Of a stretch of 64,000 nt of DNA, positions 23,783-32,338 are shown one piece after another. The DNA is from Actinomadura_E scrupuli (lineage in GTDB: Bacteria; Actinomycetota; Actinomycetes; Streptosporangiales; Streptosporangiaceae), in the NCBI RefSeq assembly GCF_050971785.1, contig NZ_JBPCCU010000013.1, forward strand, positions 124,001-188,000, read 5' to 3'. The number at the start of each line of letters is the position of its first letter. The stretch's first letter is position 1. The position numbers and the translations under genes are program-made. The notes under the pieces are model-generated. The model saw only the letters and a list, made by a program, of their open reading frames with translations, was not told the origin of the DNA and made no database searches.

Positions 23783-25461
23783 GAAGCCGGCACCGCGTCC
23801 GCCTCGCGACGGCCGTCCGCGTAGGTCAGGGCCGCCGCGACCAGACCGGCGAACAGCGGGTGCGGCCGGGTCGGCCGGGACCGGAACTCCGGGTGCGCCT
23901 GGGTGCCGACGAAGAACGGGTGCGCCTCGGGCGGCAGCTCGACGTACTCCACCAGGCGGCCGTCCGGCGAGACGCCGCTGAAGACCAGGCCGGCGTGCTC
24001 CAGCTGCTCGCGGTAGGCGTTGTTGACCTCGTAGCGGTGCCGGTGCCGCTCCTCGACCTTGGGCTTGCCGTAGAGCCCGCGGACGACCGACCCCTCGGCG
24101 AGGTTGGCCGGATACAGGCCCAGGCGCATCGTGCCGCCCATGTCCCGCTCCCCGGCGACGACGTCGATCTGGTCGCTCATGGTGGCGATGACCGGGTCGG
24201 AGATCTTCTCCTCGAACTCGGCGCTGCCCGCCCCCTCGATGCCGGCCAGCGACCGGGAGGCCTCGATGACCATGCACTGCAGGCCCAGGCAGATCCCCAG
24301 GATCGGGATCCGCCGCTCGCGGGCGTGCCTGATCGCGCCGATCTTGCCCTCGATGCCGCGCACCCCGAAGCCGCCGGGGATCAGCACGCCGTCGACCCCG
24401 TCGAGCTCCTCCTGGGCGCCCTCGGGGCTCGCGCAGCTGTCGCTGGGCACCCAGCGGATGTTGACCCGGGAGTCGTTGCCGAAGGCGCCGTGCCGCAGGG
24501 CCTCGGTGACCGACAGGTAGGCGTCGGGCAGGTCGATGTACTTGCCGACGAGCGCGATCGTGACCTCGCGGGCCGGCCGGTGCACCACGCGCAGCAGCTC
24601 GTCCCAGTGCCGCCAGTCGACGTCGTGGAAGGGCAGCCCGAGCCGGCGCACGACGTAGGCGTCCAGGCCCTCGGAGTGCAGCACTTTCGGGATGTCGTAG
24701 ATGCTGGGCGCGTCGACGGCCGACACGACCGCCTCCCGGTCCACGTCGCACATCAGGCTGATCTTGTGCTTGAGGCCCTGGGTGATGGGCCGGTCGGAGC
24801 GGCACACGATCGCGTCCGGCTGGATGCCGATGCTGCGCAGCGCGGCGACCGAGTGCTGGGTCGGCTTGGTCTTCAGCTCGCCCGACGGGCCGATGTAGGG
24901 CAGCAGCGAGACGTGCAGGCAGAAGACGTTGTCCCGGCCGATCTCGTGCCGGATCTGCCGGACCGACTCCAGGAACGGCAGCGACTCGATGTCGCCGACG
25001 GTCCCGCCGACCTCGGTGATGACCACGTCCACACCGGGCTCGGCCATGCCGCGGATCCGGTCCTTGATCTCGTTGGTGATGTGCGGGATCACCTGCACGG
25101 TGTCACCGAGGTACTCCCCGCGCCGCTCCTTGGCGATCACGTTGGAGTAGACCTGGCCCGTCGTGACGTTCGCCGAGCCGTGCAGTTCGGTGTCCAGGAA
25201 GCGCTCGTAGTGGCCGATGTCGAGGTCGGTCTCGGCCCCGTCGTCGGTCACGAAGACCTCGCCGTGCTGGAAGGGGTTCATCGTGCCGGGGTCGACATTG
25301 AGGTAGGGGTCGAGCTTCTGCATGGTGACCCGCAGGCCGCGCAAGGTGAGAAGCCGTCCGAGACTGGATGCCGTCAGCCCTTTTCCGAGGCTGGAGGCGA
25401 CACCGCCGGTGACGAAGATGTGCTTGGTAGCTCGTGATCTACCAGTGGCTGCCGAAGGCAA
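23779..25461 (-). CDS. pyrG: CTP synthase
   Basis: 560 residues. The N-terminal amidoligase domain starts near HIFVTGGVASSLGKG and includes LDPYLNVDPGTMNPFQHGEVFV. The C-terminal class I glutamine amidotransferase has the nucleophile in GICLGLQCMV and a His-Glu pair in QAHPEF. It aminates UTP to CTP. First gene of the conserved minus-strand operon; the promoter should lie in the 133-bp gap upstream. Confidence 0.98.
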   Translation of the reverse strand: MPSAATGRSRATKHIFVTGGVASSLGKGLTASSLGRLLTLRGLRVTMQKLDPYLNVDPGTMNPFQHGEVFVTDDGAETDLDIGHYERFLDTELHGSANVTTGQVYSNVIAKERRGEYLGDTVQVIPHITNEIKDRIRGMAEPGVDVVITEVGGTVGDIESLPFLESVRQIRHEIGRDNVFCLHVSLLPYIGPSGELKTKPTQHSVAALRSIGIQPDAIVCRSDRPITQGLKHKISLMCDVDREAVVSAVDAPSIYDIPKVLHSEGLDAYVVRRLGLPFHDVDWRHWDELLRVVHRPAREVTIALVGKYIDLPDAYLSVTEALRHGAFGNDSRVNIRWVPSDSCASPEGAQEELDGVDGVLIPGGFGVRGIEGKIGAIRHARERRIPILGICLGLQCMVIEASRSLAGIEGAGSAEFEEKISDPVIATMSDQIDVVAGERDMGGTMRLGLYPANLAEGSVVRGLYGKPKVEERHRHRYEVNNAYREQLEHAGLVFSGVSPDGRLVEYVELPPEAHPFFVGTQAHPEFRSRPTRPHPLFAGLVAAALTYADGRREADAVPAS

Positions 25462-25594
25462 GAAGACACTCCCGTGGTCGCTCTATCGGCGGATGTGAAC
25501 CGCCCTGTCCACGGGCCACCAGAATAACAGTCGAACGGGGGTGAGCTGCGCATGGAGTCGGGCCAGGCGAGGGAACCGGTGGCGGTGCGGTGGT

Positions 25595-27022
25595 TCAGCC
25601 GGAGAATCCGTTGTGCGGATCCCGGCTGCCGCCCAGAGCCGAAAGCTGGGCGACGTCGGCCAGCGGCTGGGCCCCCGGCATGATCGTCCTCAGCTGGCGG
25701 GTGAGCTCGTCGATGAGGTTGCGGGCCTGGTCCGCGGCCGTCCGCGCCGCGTCCCGCTCGGCCGACAGCGAGGCCAGGGTGTCGCGCTGCTCGGTGACGG
25801 CGGCGGCGAGCTGGTCGACCCACTGGTCGCGCTCGCGCAGCGTCTCGACGGCGGTGTCCCGCTCGGCCGCCATCTGGCGCATCGCGGCCATGGCCCCGTC
25901 GCGCTCCTTCGCCGCCGTCTCGGCCTTGCCCATGGCGAGCGTGCGCTCGGACTCCGCCCGCGCCTGAGCCGACTCGGCCCGCAGCTGGCCCTGGAGGGCC
26001 ACCTCGCGTCCCGCCTCGGCCTGCTTGGCGGCCTCCAGCGCCTCCTGGCGCTCGGCGTCGAGCTCCTGGGAACGGCGGCGCGCCGCCTCGGCGTCCTTGG
26101 CCGCGCCGGCCGCGGTGTGCGTGAGGTTCTGGATCGACATCTCGGTGTCGGCGAGCTTGGCCCGCATCGCCGACAGCTCCGACTGGGTGGTCTCCAGCAT
26201 CCGGGACAGGTCGGCGGACTGCTCGGCCAGCCGGTCGCGTTCGGCCTCCGCGGTGCGGCGCGCCGCCGTGGCCTCCTCGGCGGACCGGCGGGCCTCCTCG
26301 AGCGCGTCGCGCATCGACTCCCGCTGGGACATCATCTGGCGGGCCGTGGCCTCGTTCTCGGTCGCCTTGCGCTCGGCCTGCTCGGCCTGCGCCCGGGCGC
26401 GCTGCGCCTCGCCCCACGCCGACGCCGCGTCCCGCTGGGCGCTCTCGCGCTCCTGCTGGGCGGAGGCTTGGGCGGCCGCGATCTGGCCGGCGGCCTCGTT
26501 CTGCGCCTCGGTCGCCTTGCGCTCGGCCTGCTCGGCCTGGACCCGGGCGCGCTGCGCCTCGTTCCAGGCGGCCGCGGCGTCCCGCTGGGCGCTCTCGCGT
26601 TCCTTCTGTGCCGCGGCGATCTGGGCGGCGGCCTCGTTCTGCGCCTCGGTCGCCTTGCGCTCGGCCTGCTCGGCCTGCGCCCGGGCGCGCTGCGCCTCGC
26701 CCCACGCGGACGCCGCGTCACGCTGCGCGGACTCCTTGTCGCTCTGCGCGGTCGCCACCAGGGACGCGGCCTCGCTCTGCGCCTCCGCGACCCTGCGCTC
26801 ACCGGCGGCGAGGGCGTCGCCCAGCAGGTCGGCCATGTCCTTCAGCCGCTCGACGATGTCCCACGACTGCCCCACCTTGTCGGGCAGGGAAGCCTTGTCC
26901 GGCACGCCGGGCAGGCCCGCCGTCTGAGGGACCGCTGGTAGACCGCCTGCCTTCTGGGGGAGCCAGGGCGAGGCGTGCTGGGGCAGGCCGCGCGAACCGC
27001 CCGATCCATTCAGATCGTTCAC
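25595..27022 (-). CDS. Long alanine-rich coiled-coil protein with internal repeats
   Basis: 475 residues. The first 50 are Gly/Pro-rich and low complexity; from about 55 to 455 the protein is an almost continuous Ala/Glu/Arg/Gln-rich coiled coil. Three near-identical units of 46-50 residues start at Q93, Q139 and Q189, each with ESAQRDAA-AW-EAQRAR and QAEQAERKATE. No enzymatic motif is visible. It resembles in composition the filament-forming and DivIVA-associated coiled coils of actinomycetes, so a cytoskeletal or scaffold role is inferred, not shown. It lies just upstream of pyrG on the same strand, with a 133-bp gap. Confidence 0.85.
   Translation of the reverse strand: MNDLNGSGGSRGLPQHASPWLPQKAGGLPAVPQTAGLPGVPDKASLPDKVGQSWDIVERLKDMADLLGDALAAGERRVAEAQSEAASLVATAQSDKESAQRDAASAWGEAQRARAQAEQAERKATEAQNEAAAQIAAAQKERESAQRDAAAAWNEAQRARVQAEQAERKATEAQNEAAGQIAAAQASAQQERESAQRDAASAWGEAQRARAQAEQAERKATENEATARQMMSQRESMRDALEEARRSAEEATAARRTAEAERDRLAEQSADLSRMLETTQSELSAMRAKLADTEMSIQNLTHTAAGAAKDAEAARRRSQELDAERQEALEAAKQAEAGREVALQGQLRAESAQARAESERTLAMGKAETAAKERDGAMAAMRQMAAERDTAVETLRERDQWVDQLAAAVTEQRDTLASLSAERDAARTAADQARNLIDELTRQLRTIMPGAQPLADVAQLSALGGSRDPHNGFSG
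26360..26746 (-). repeat. Three tandem coding repeats in the coiled-coil gene
   Basis: DNA encoding residues about 93-221 of the coiled-coil protein. Successive ESAQRD motifs are 46 and 50 codons apart, and the codon usage is nearly identical between copies, which points to recent duplication. The unit lengths are not clean multiples of seven, so the repeats shift heptad phase. Confidence 0.75.
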
Positions 27023-27189
27023 AAGGAAGACTCTAATGCCGTGTCAAGAAACGTTTGCCCTGTTAGCCAGGGTTGGGCCCCCGATTTCGCCGGGCGGAGG
27101 GGCCTTCCGGCCGCTGTGGCAGGTGAGGCGCGTGGCGAGCGGGAGGTGTCCGCCACCAGCGCAACCCGAGGATGGGAGAATTGCGGATC

Positions 27190-28161
27190 ATGGAGCTTCG
27201 CACGCTGTACCCGCCGATCGAACCGTACGACTCCGGACGTCTCGACGTCGGCGCAGGAAACCAGATTTATTGGGAGGTATGCGGCAATCCGGACGGTAAG
27301 CCCGCCGTCATGCTGCACGGCGGGCCCGGCGGGGGGTGCACGGAGGAGCACCGCCGGCAGTTCGACCCGCAGGCGTACCGGATCGTGCTGTTCGACCAGC
27401 GCAACTGCGGGCGGAGCACGCCGCACGCCAGCGATCCGGAGGTGTCGCTGGAGTCGAACACGACCTGGAACCTCGTGGCCGACATGGAGCGGCTGCGCGA
27501 GCACCTGGGCATCGAGCGCTGGCTGGTGTTCGGCGGCTCCTGGGGCAGCGCGCTGTCGCTGGCCTACGCGCAGACCCACCCGGACCGGGTGACCGAGCTG
27601 GTGGTGCGCGGGATCTTCACGCTGCGCCCCTTCGAGCTGTACTGGTTCTACCAGGAGGGCGCGTCCCTGATCTTCCCCGACCTCTGGGAGGAGTACGTGG
27701 CGCCGATCCCGGAGGACGAGCGCGAGGACCTGATCGCGGCCTACCACTCCCGGCTCAACTCGCCGGACCGCGAGGTACGGGTCGAGGCTGCCCGGGCGTG
27801 GGCCCGCTGGGAGGGCGGGGCGATCACCCTGCTGCCCAACAAGGAGCTCGTCGACCACTTCGGTGAGGCCGACTACGCGGTCGCCTTCGCCCGGATCGAG
27901 AGCCACTACTTCGTGAACGAGGGCTTCTTCTCCGAGGACCAGCTCCTGCGCGACATGGACAAGATCCGTCACATCCCGGGCGTCATCGTGCAGGGCCGCT
28001 ACGACGTCTGCACGCCGCCCGCCACCGCGTGGGACCTGCACCGGGAGTGGCCCGAGGCGGACTTCCACCTGGTGCCCGACGCGGGGCACGCCTTCGACGA
28101 GCCCGGCATCCTGCACCGGCTCATCGAGGCCACCGACCGCTTCGCCAAGACCGGCCCCTGA
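27190..28161 (+). CDS. pip: Proline iminopeptidase (alpha/beta hydrolase)
   Basis: About 323 residues. HGGPGGG forms the oxyanion region, the nucleophile elbow is GGSWGS, the acid is in QGRYDVCTP and the histidine in PDAGHAFDEP. The whole layout matches serine peptidase family S33 proline iminopeptidases, which release N-terminal proline in the cytoplasm. The ATG at MELRTLYPP was chosen because GGGAGA lies 10 nt upstream; an upstream GTG-type start adds six residues. It is convergent with the GMC oxidoreductase gene. Confidence 0.93.
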   Translation: MELRTLYPPIEPYDSGRLDVGAGNQIYWEVCGNPDGKPAVMLHGGPGGGCTEEHRRQFDPQAYRIVLFDQRNCGRSTPHASDPEVSLESNTTWNLVADMERLREHLGIERWLVFGGSWGSALSLAYAQTHPDRVTELVVRGIFTLRPFELYWFYQEGASLIFPDLWEEYVAPIPEDEREDLIAAYHSRLNSPDREVRVEAARAWARWEGGAITLLPNKELVDHFGEADYAVAFARIESHYFVNEGFFSEDQLLRDMDKIRHIPGVIVQGRYDVCTPPATAWDLHREWPEADFHLVPDAGHAFDEPGILHRLIEATDRFAKTGP

Positions 28162-28175
28162 CCCCGGGGTAGGGC

Positions 28176-30020
28176 TCAGGGGCGGGAGACGCGGTGTGCG
28201 GCGGCCTCGGCGACGGCGAGCGCCATCGCCATGATGCTGAGCTGCGGGTTGACCTCGGGGCAGGTGGGCAGCACCGACGCGTCGGCGATGTGGACCCCGT
28301 CCACGCCGCGCAGCCGGCCGTCGGGAGCGGCCGGGGCCCGCTGCGGATCGCGGCCGAGCCGTGCCGTGCCGGTCGGGTGGAAGGCCGCCAGATGCAGCTC
28401 GCCCGCGGGCAGGCCCGCCACGAGATCGGCCAGCTCAGCGGGGGTGCGGGCGACCGGGTGGCGGGCCAGCCCGGTCAGCACCTCCCGGGCCCCGGCGGCG
28501 AACAGGATCCGGCCCATCGCCACGATGGCCGTGCGCAGCTTGGCGGCGTCGGCGCGGGCGAGGTCGTACCGCAGGACCGGCCGGCGCCGGCCGAGCACCC
28601 GTCCCGACGGGGCGTCGGCCACCATGGCCCCGATGACCGCGAGGTGGTCGGCGCCGGCCAGCTCGGCGCGCAGGGCCCGCCCCACGCCGGGCAGCACGAA
28701 CGAGCTCATGCCGGGCGGGCTGGCGGTGGCCTCGATCAGGATGCCCTGATCGTGCAGTTCCTCGACGCCGACGCTCTGCAGCACTCCCGACCACGACACG
28801 ACGGGCTCGTCGAACCGGCCGGCCAGGCTGGTCGCCGGGTGCACCGCCATGCCCCGGCCGAGCCCGGGATGGCCGCCCAGGCCGGAGCGGCGCAGCAGCG
28901 GCGGGGTCTGCGTGGCGCCGGCGGCGACCAGCACCAGCGGGGCGAGGATCTCCGCCGCCGAGCCGTCCGGCCGCCGGATCCGGACCCCGGTGGCCCGGCC
29001 GCGCTCGTGCAGGATGCGCTCCGCCCAGCCGTGGGTGACGATGCGCGCTCCGGCCGCGCACGCCTGCGGGAGGGCGTTGAGGTGGACGCCGTTCTTGGCG
29101 TTCTCCGGGCAGCCGGCCACGCACTGGCAGCAGCCGTCGCAGCCGGGGGCGTTGCGGCGCAGCGGCGCGGCCCGCCAGCCGAGCCGCCGGGCGCCCTCCA
29201 GGACGAGCAGCCCGTTGCGGCCGATCGCCTCCAGCGGCTGCGGGGCCACCTCGAGGGTGCGCTCGACCTCGTCCAGCAGTTCCCGGAACCGGCCGGCGTC
29301 GACGCCTTCGCCGGCCCAGTAGCCGAGCACCCGGTCCGGGGTGCGATAGGAGGTGCCGCAGTTGACCAGGGTCGTGCCGCCCACGCCGCGGGCCGTGGCG
29401 ACCAGCACCGGGGGCCGCCCGAGCGCCACGGTCGAGCCCGCGTCCCGGTAGAGGTCGAGGAACCGGTCGAGCGGCGGCCGGGAGCGGAACTCGGCGACGG
29501 TGAAGCGGCGGCCCTCCTCCAGGACGACGACCGAGAGACCGGCGCGGGCGAGGGTCCGCGCCGCCATCGCCCCGCCGGCCCCCGAACCGATCACCACGGC
29601 GTCCGCGGTCGTGCAGGCGGGCCACTCGGCGGCGGGCACGCAGTCCAGCTCGGCGTCCGGGCGGGTCCCGGTGCCGCCCGGGGCGAGCCGGCCGCGCAGG
29701 TGGTCGGCGCCGGCCGCCAGCAGCACCGGCACCTTGAGGGTCTCGACCAGCAGCGCGCCCAGCGGCCGGGCCGCCACCACCGAGCAGACCGCCTCCCGCC
29801 CGGCGGGGTCGAGGTCACCGAGATGCCGGCCGGTGAGCAGCCGGGACATCGTGTCGAGGGTGCCGGCCCCGGCGCGCAGGCCGAGCCTGGCGGCGCCCGG
29901 GAGTGCTCGGGCCATGCCGTCGATCTGGTCGGACAGGCGCCGCAGCTCCTCCCGGTCGTCCACGCCGAGCAGGGCGGCGACCATGCCGTCCATGCGGGCC
30001 GCCCGGCCGGTGGCGGTCAT
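28176..30020 (-). CDS. GMC-family FAD-dependent oxidoreductase
   Basis: 614 residues. FAD dinucleotide fold AVVIGSGAGG near 141-150, then ARGVGGTTLVNCGTSYRTP and the C-terminal HPTGTARLG and CPEVNPQ motifs of GMC oxidases/dehydrogenases. A helical N-terminal extension of about 135 residues precedes the FAD domain. The cysteine-rich block CDGCCQCVAGCPENAK occurs in the larger long-chain alcohol or sterol oxidase-like members. It probably oxidises an alcohol group on a hydrophobic substrate. The ATG overlaps the upstream gene's stop by 4 nt, forming an operon with it and the GntR regulator. Confidence 0.9.
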   Translation of the reverse strand: MTATGRAARMDGMVAALLGVDDREELRRLSDQIDGMARALPGAARLGLRAGAGTLDTMSRLLTGRHLGDLDPAGREAVCSVVAARPLGALLVETLKVPVLLAAGADHLRGRLAPGGTGTRPDAELDCVPAAEWPACTTADAVVIGSGAGGAMAARTLARAGLSVVVLEEGRRFTVAEFRSRPPLDRFLDLYRDAGSTVALGRPPVLVATARGVGGTTLVNCGTSYRTPDRVLGYWAGEGVDAGRFRELLDEVERTLEVAPQPLEAIGRNGLLVLEGARRLGWRAAPLRRNAPGCDGCCQCVAGCPENAKNGVHLNALPQACAAGARIVTHGWAERILHERGRATGVRIRRPDGSAAEILAPLVLVAAGATQTPPLLRRSGLGGHPGLGRGMAVHPATSLAGRFDEPVVSWSGVLQSVGVEELHDQGILIEATASPPGMSSFVLPGVGRALRAELAGADHLAVIGAMVADAPSGRVLGRRRPVLRYDLARADAAKLRTAIVAMGRILFAAGAREVLTGLARHPVARTPAELADLVAGLPAGELHLAAFHPTGTARLGRDPQRAPAAPDGRLRGVDGVHIADASVLPTCPEVNPQLSIMAMALAVAEAAAHRVSRP

Positions 30021-31468
30021 CGGAACCCGACCTCGGCGTGGGCGGTGCCCGCCAGCCGCCACTCCCGTTCGACCGCCCAGTGCCCGCCGGTCCGGCGCTG
30101 CAGGGTGATGACGGCGTCGGAGCGCTCGGAGTTGTGGCACACCGCGGGGGCGCCGTCCGGGTCGGCGTAGTCCACCGAGACCGTCTCCTCCGGACGCTGG
30201 GTGACCTCGATGCGGAGGCGCCGGTCACCGATCCGGCCGCGTACCGTCCAGGTGGGCAGCCGCACGTCGGCCCGCATCCGGAGCGCGGCCAGCAGGGGGT
30301 CGCCGGAAGGCCACTCGGCCCCGCCGACCCGCAGCCGTACGAAGGGCAGCGGCGGCAGCCGGTCCAGCCCCGGCCGCGTCGACACGGCGGCGACCACCTC
30401 GCAGACGTCGCCGTCGCCGAGGTCTGCGTGCAGCCACGCCCACCGCCGGGCGTTGCCGTGGCCGTAGATGCGCGCGCTCCCGCCGGGCGCGCCGGCCAGT
30501 TCCAGCACCCGGTCGCCGAAGCGCACGGTGCCGTCGAAGCGGGCCGCGGGGGCGTTCACGATCTGGGCGGCCGGGAGCAGCTCCCGCTCCCACGCCCAGC
30601 GCGGGAAGGTGTAGAGGGTCGGGCCACCGCCGGTCCGGCGCAGGTCCCAGGTGAGGCCGCCGGCGGCACCGGTGAGCCGGTCGCCGGTCACCTCCACGTC
30701 CCCGGCGGCGAAGCCCGGCCCCGGCCGCCGGTCGTCCGGCCCGAACCGGCCGAAGACCGGGGGCCCGCCCGGGGGGAACACCGCCGCCCAGCCGAGCGCC
30801 CTGGCGGGGCCGCCACCGGCCGGGGCGACCAGCTCGTGGTGCAGCCACACCCCGGTGCCGGTCGCCGGGTCGGTGATCGTGGTGTACCAGACCTCCAGCC
30901 GGCCGGCCTGGCCCCGCCAGCGCGACCGCAGGTGCGGGAGCTCCCCCCGCCCGCCGGAGGGATCGGAGAACTCCCCGGAGGAGCCGGACGGCTCCCTGGC
31001 GGGGGCGGGCGGCTCCCCGGAGGGGGCGGGGAAGCGGAAGCTCGCCAGGAAGCGGGCCAGGTCCCGCCGGACGTGGAAGCGCAGCGTGGCCTCCCCCACC
31101 ACGGTGCCGTCCGCGTCGGTGACCGTCGCGGGCAGCAGGGTCATGGAGCGCACCGGGCGGCGGTAACTGACCGACTTCCACCCGTCCAGGTGCAGCCGCC
31201 GCCCGTCCGCGGCGCCGAAGTCCAGCCGGTACCGGATCTGCCTGCCCGCGATCGGCGCGACCCGCAGGAGACCGGTCCCCTCCGGGTCGTCGGCGAAGCC
31301 CGGCACCCGCACCCGGCCGGTCAGCGGGCCCTCGGTGTCGCCCCGGGGGGTCAGCACCCTGGGCAGGTCGGCCGCCAGCTCCAGCCGCATCGGCCGTTCC
31401 AGGCTCTCCCCGGCCAGCCGGATCGTGCCCTCCATGACCTCACGGAAGATCGTGTGACGGGGGGCCAC
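30017..31468 (-). CDS. Protein of unknown function, possible lipocalin-like beta protein, partner of GMC oxidase
   Basis: 483 residues, mostly predicted beta strands with many Trp and Gly. The first 130 residues (FREVMEGTIRL..., YRLDFGAADGRRLHLDGWKS) resemble, from memory, a small domain found fused to large sterol-oxidase-like GMC proteins. The remainder (WYTTITDPATGTGVWLHHE, ARRWAWLHADLGDGD) is reminiscent of the CrtC/AttH lipocalin-like fold. Neither match could be verified. A proline/serine-rich insert lies near residues 150-185. Operon position between the regulator and the GMC enzyme suggests it binds or processes the same lipid-like substrate. Confidence 0.7.
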   Translation of the reverse strand: MAPRHTIFREVMEGTIRLAGESLERPMRLELAADLPRVLTPRGDTEGPLTGRVRVPGFADDPEGTGLLRVAPIAGRQIRYRLDFGAADGRRLHLDGWKSVSYRRPVRSMTLLPATVTDADGTVVGEATLRFHVRRDLARFLASFRFPAPSGEPPAPAREPSGSSGEFSDPSGGRGELPHLRSRWRGQAGRLEVWYTTITDPATGTGVWLHHELVAPAGGGPARALGWAAVFPPGGPPVFGRFGPDDRRPGPGFAAGDVEVTGDRLTGAAGGLTWDLRRTGGGPTLYTFPRWAWERELLPAAQIVNAPAARFDGTVRFGDRVLELAGAPGGSARIYGHGNARRWAWLHADLGDGDVCEVVAAVSTRPGLDRLPPLPFVRLRVGGAEWPSGDPLLAALRMRADVRLPTWTVRGRIGDRRLRIEVTQRPEETVSVDYADPDGAPAVCHNSERSDAVITLQRRTGGHWAVEREWRLAGTAHAEVGFR

Positions 31469-31471
31469 GGC

Positions 31472-32173
31472 CTACCTCTTCTCCGGAGCGGGGGCGAGCA
31501 TGAGCTGTTCGGTCCTGCGCAGGTACGCCTGCGCCGCCGCGCGGGCGCCGTCGGCGTTGCCCGCGCAGATGGCGGTGATGACCGGGGTGATCCAGGCCGC
31601 GGTGGCGGCGGGATCCTCGAAGGCCCGCTGGAAGGCCTCCCGCACCTCCATGTAGGCGCTGAGCAGGGTGTTGACCAGCATCGCGTACACCCGGTTGCCG
31701 GTGGCGGCGGCCACCACCCGGTGGATCTCGCACTCGGTCAGCTGCGCCGTGGAGGGGGTCGGGGCGGTGCGCAGTTCCTCCAGCAGGGTCCACAGCCGTT
31801 CGTGGTCCTCGGGGCCGGCGTTCCCGGCGGCCTGGGCGGCGACCAGCGCGCCGACCTCGCGCCGGGCGTCGAAGATCTCGGCCATCCACTGCGGGCCGAG
31901 GGTGGAGACGAGCATGGGGAGCAGTTCGGCGCCGCCGAAGCGCTCGTAGTCCAGCACCCGGGTGCCCACGCCGTGCCTGGTCTCCAGCAGGCCGGCCTGC
32001 ACCAGCCGGACCATCGCGTGCTTGAGGGAGGTGCGGGTGATGCCGTAGCTGACGGCGAGCTCGCGCTCGGCGGGCAGGTACGACCCGGGCGGGTAGACGC
32101 CGCCGAGGATGTCGTCGCGGAGGCGCCCGACGAGGGCGTCGACGACGGTGTCGTGGGTGATCGGGGTGATCAT
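31472..32173 (-). CDS. GntR-family (FadR-like) transcriptional regulator
   Basis: 233 residues. N-terminal winged helix with PPGSYLPAERELAVSYGITR and LVQAGLLETRHGVGTRV, followed by an all-helical FCD-type ligand-binding domain (EIFDARREVGAL..., ECEIHRVVAAATGN) as in FadR-type regulators. It starts the operon with the unknown beta protein and the GMC oxidase and is expected to repress it until a small organic acid or acyl ligand binds. A matching operator-like element lies just upstream. Confidence 0.92.
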   Translation of the reverse strand: MITPITHDTVVDALVGRLRDDILGGVYPPGSYLPAERELAVSYGITRTSLKHAMVRLVQAGLLETRHGVGTRVLDYERFGGAELLPMLVSTLGPQWMAEIFDARREVGALVAAQAAGNAGPEDHERLWTLLEELRTAPTPSTAQLTECEIHRVVAAATGNRVYAMLVNTLLSAYMEVREAFQRAFEDPAATAAWITPVITAICAGNADGARAAAQAYLRRTEQLMLAPAPEKR

Positions 32174-32200
32174 GTCGCACCTTCACGGTCCGCGGGCAAG

Positions 32201-32228
32201 TGGTCCAGTGGATCAGCCACTGGTCCAG
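32201..32228 (-). promoter_or_regulatory. Operator-like element upstream of the GntR operon
   Basis: TGGTCCAG occurs twice, at 32201-32208 and 32221-32228, 20 bp apart (about two helical turns). Between and overlapping them is a perfect inverted repeat CAGTGG-N5-CCACTG (32206-32222). GntR/FadR proteins bind short TGGTC-containing palindromes, so this is a good candidate for autoregulation. It lies 28 bp before the regulator start. Confidence 0.6.
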
Positions 32229-32338
32229 GCGCACACCGTGGCACGCGGTCCCCTCGTACGTCAACCCTGCCGGCGAGCGCCCGTCGCCCAGCCCGTGCCG
32301 CCGTCCGGGCCGTGGCGGGGGCCCGGCCTGGGCGCGGC

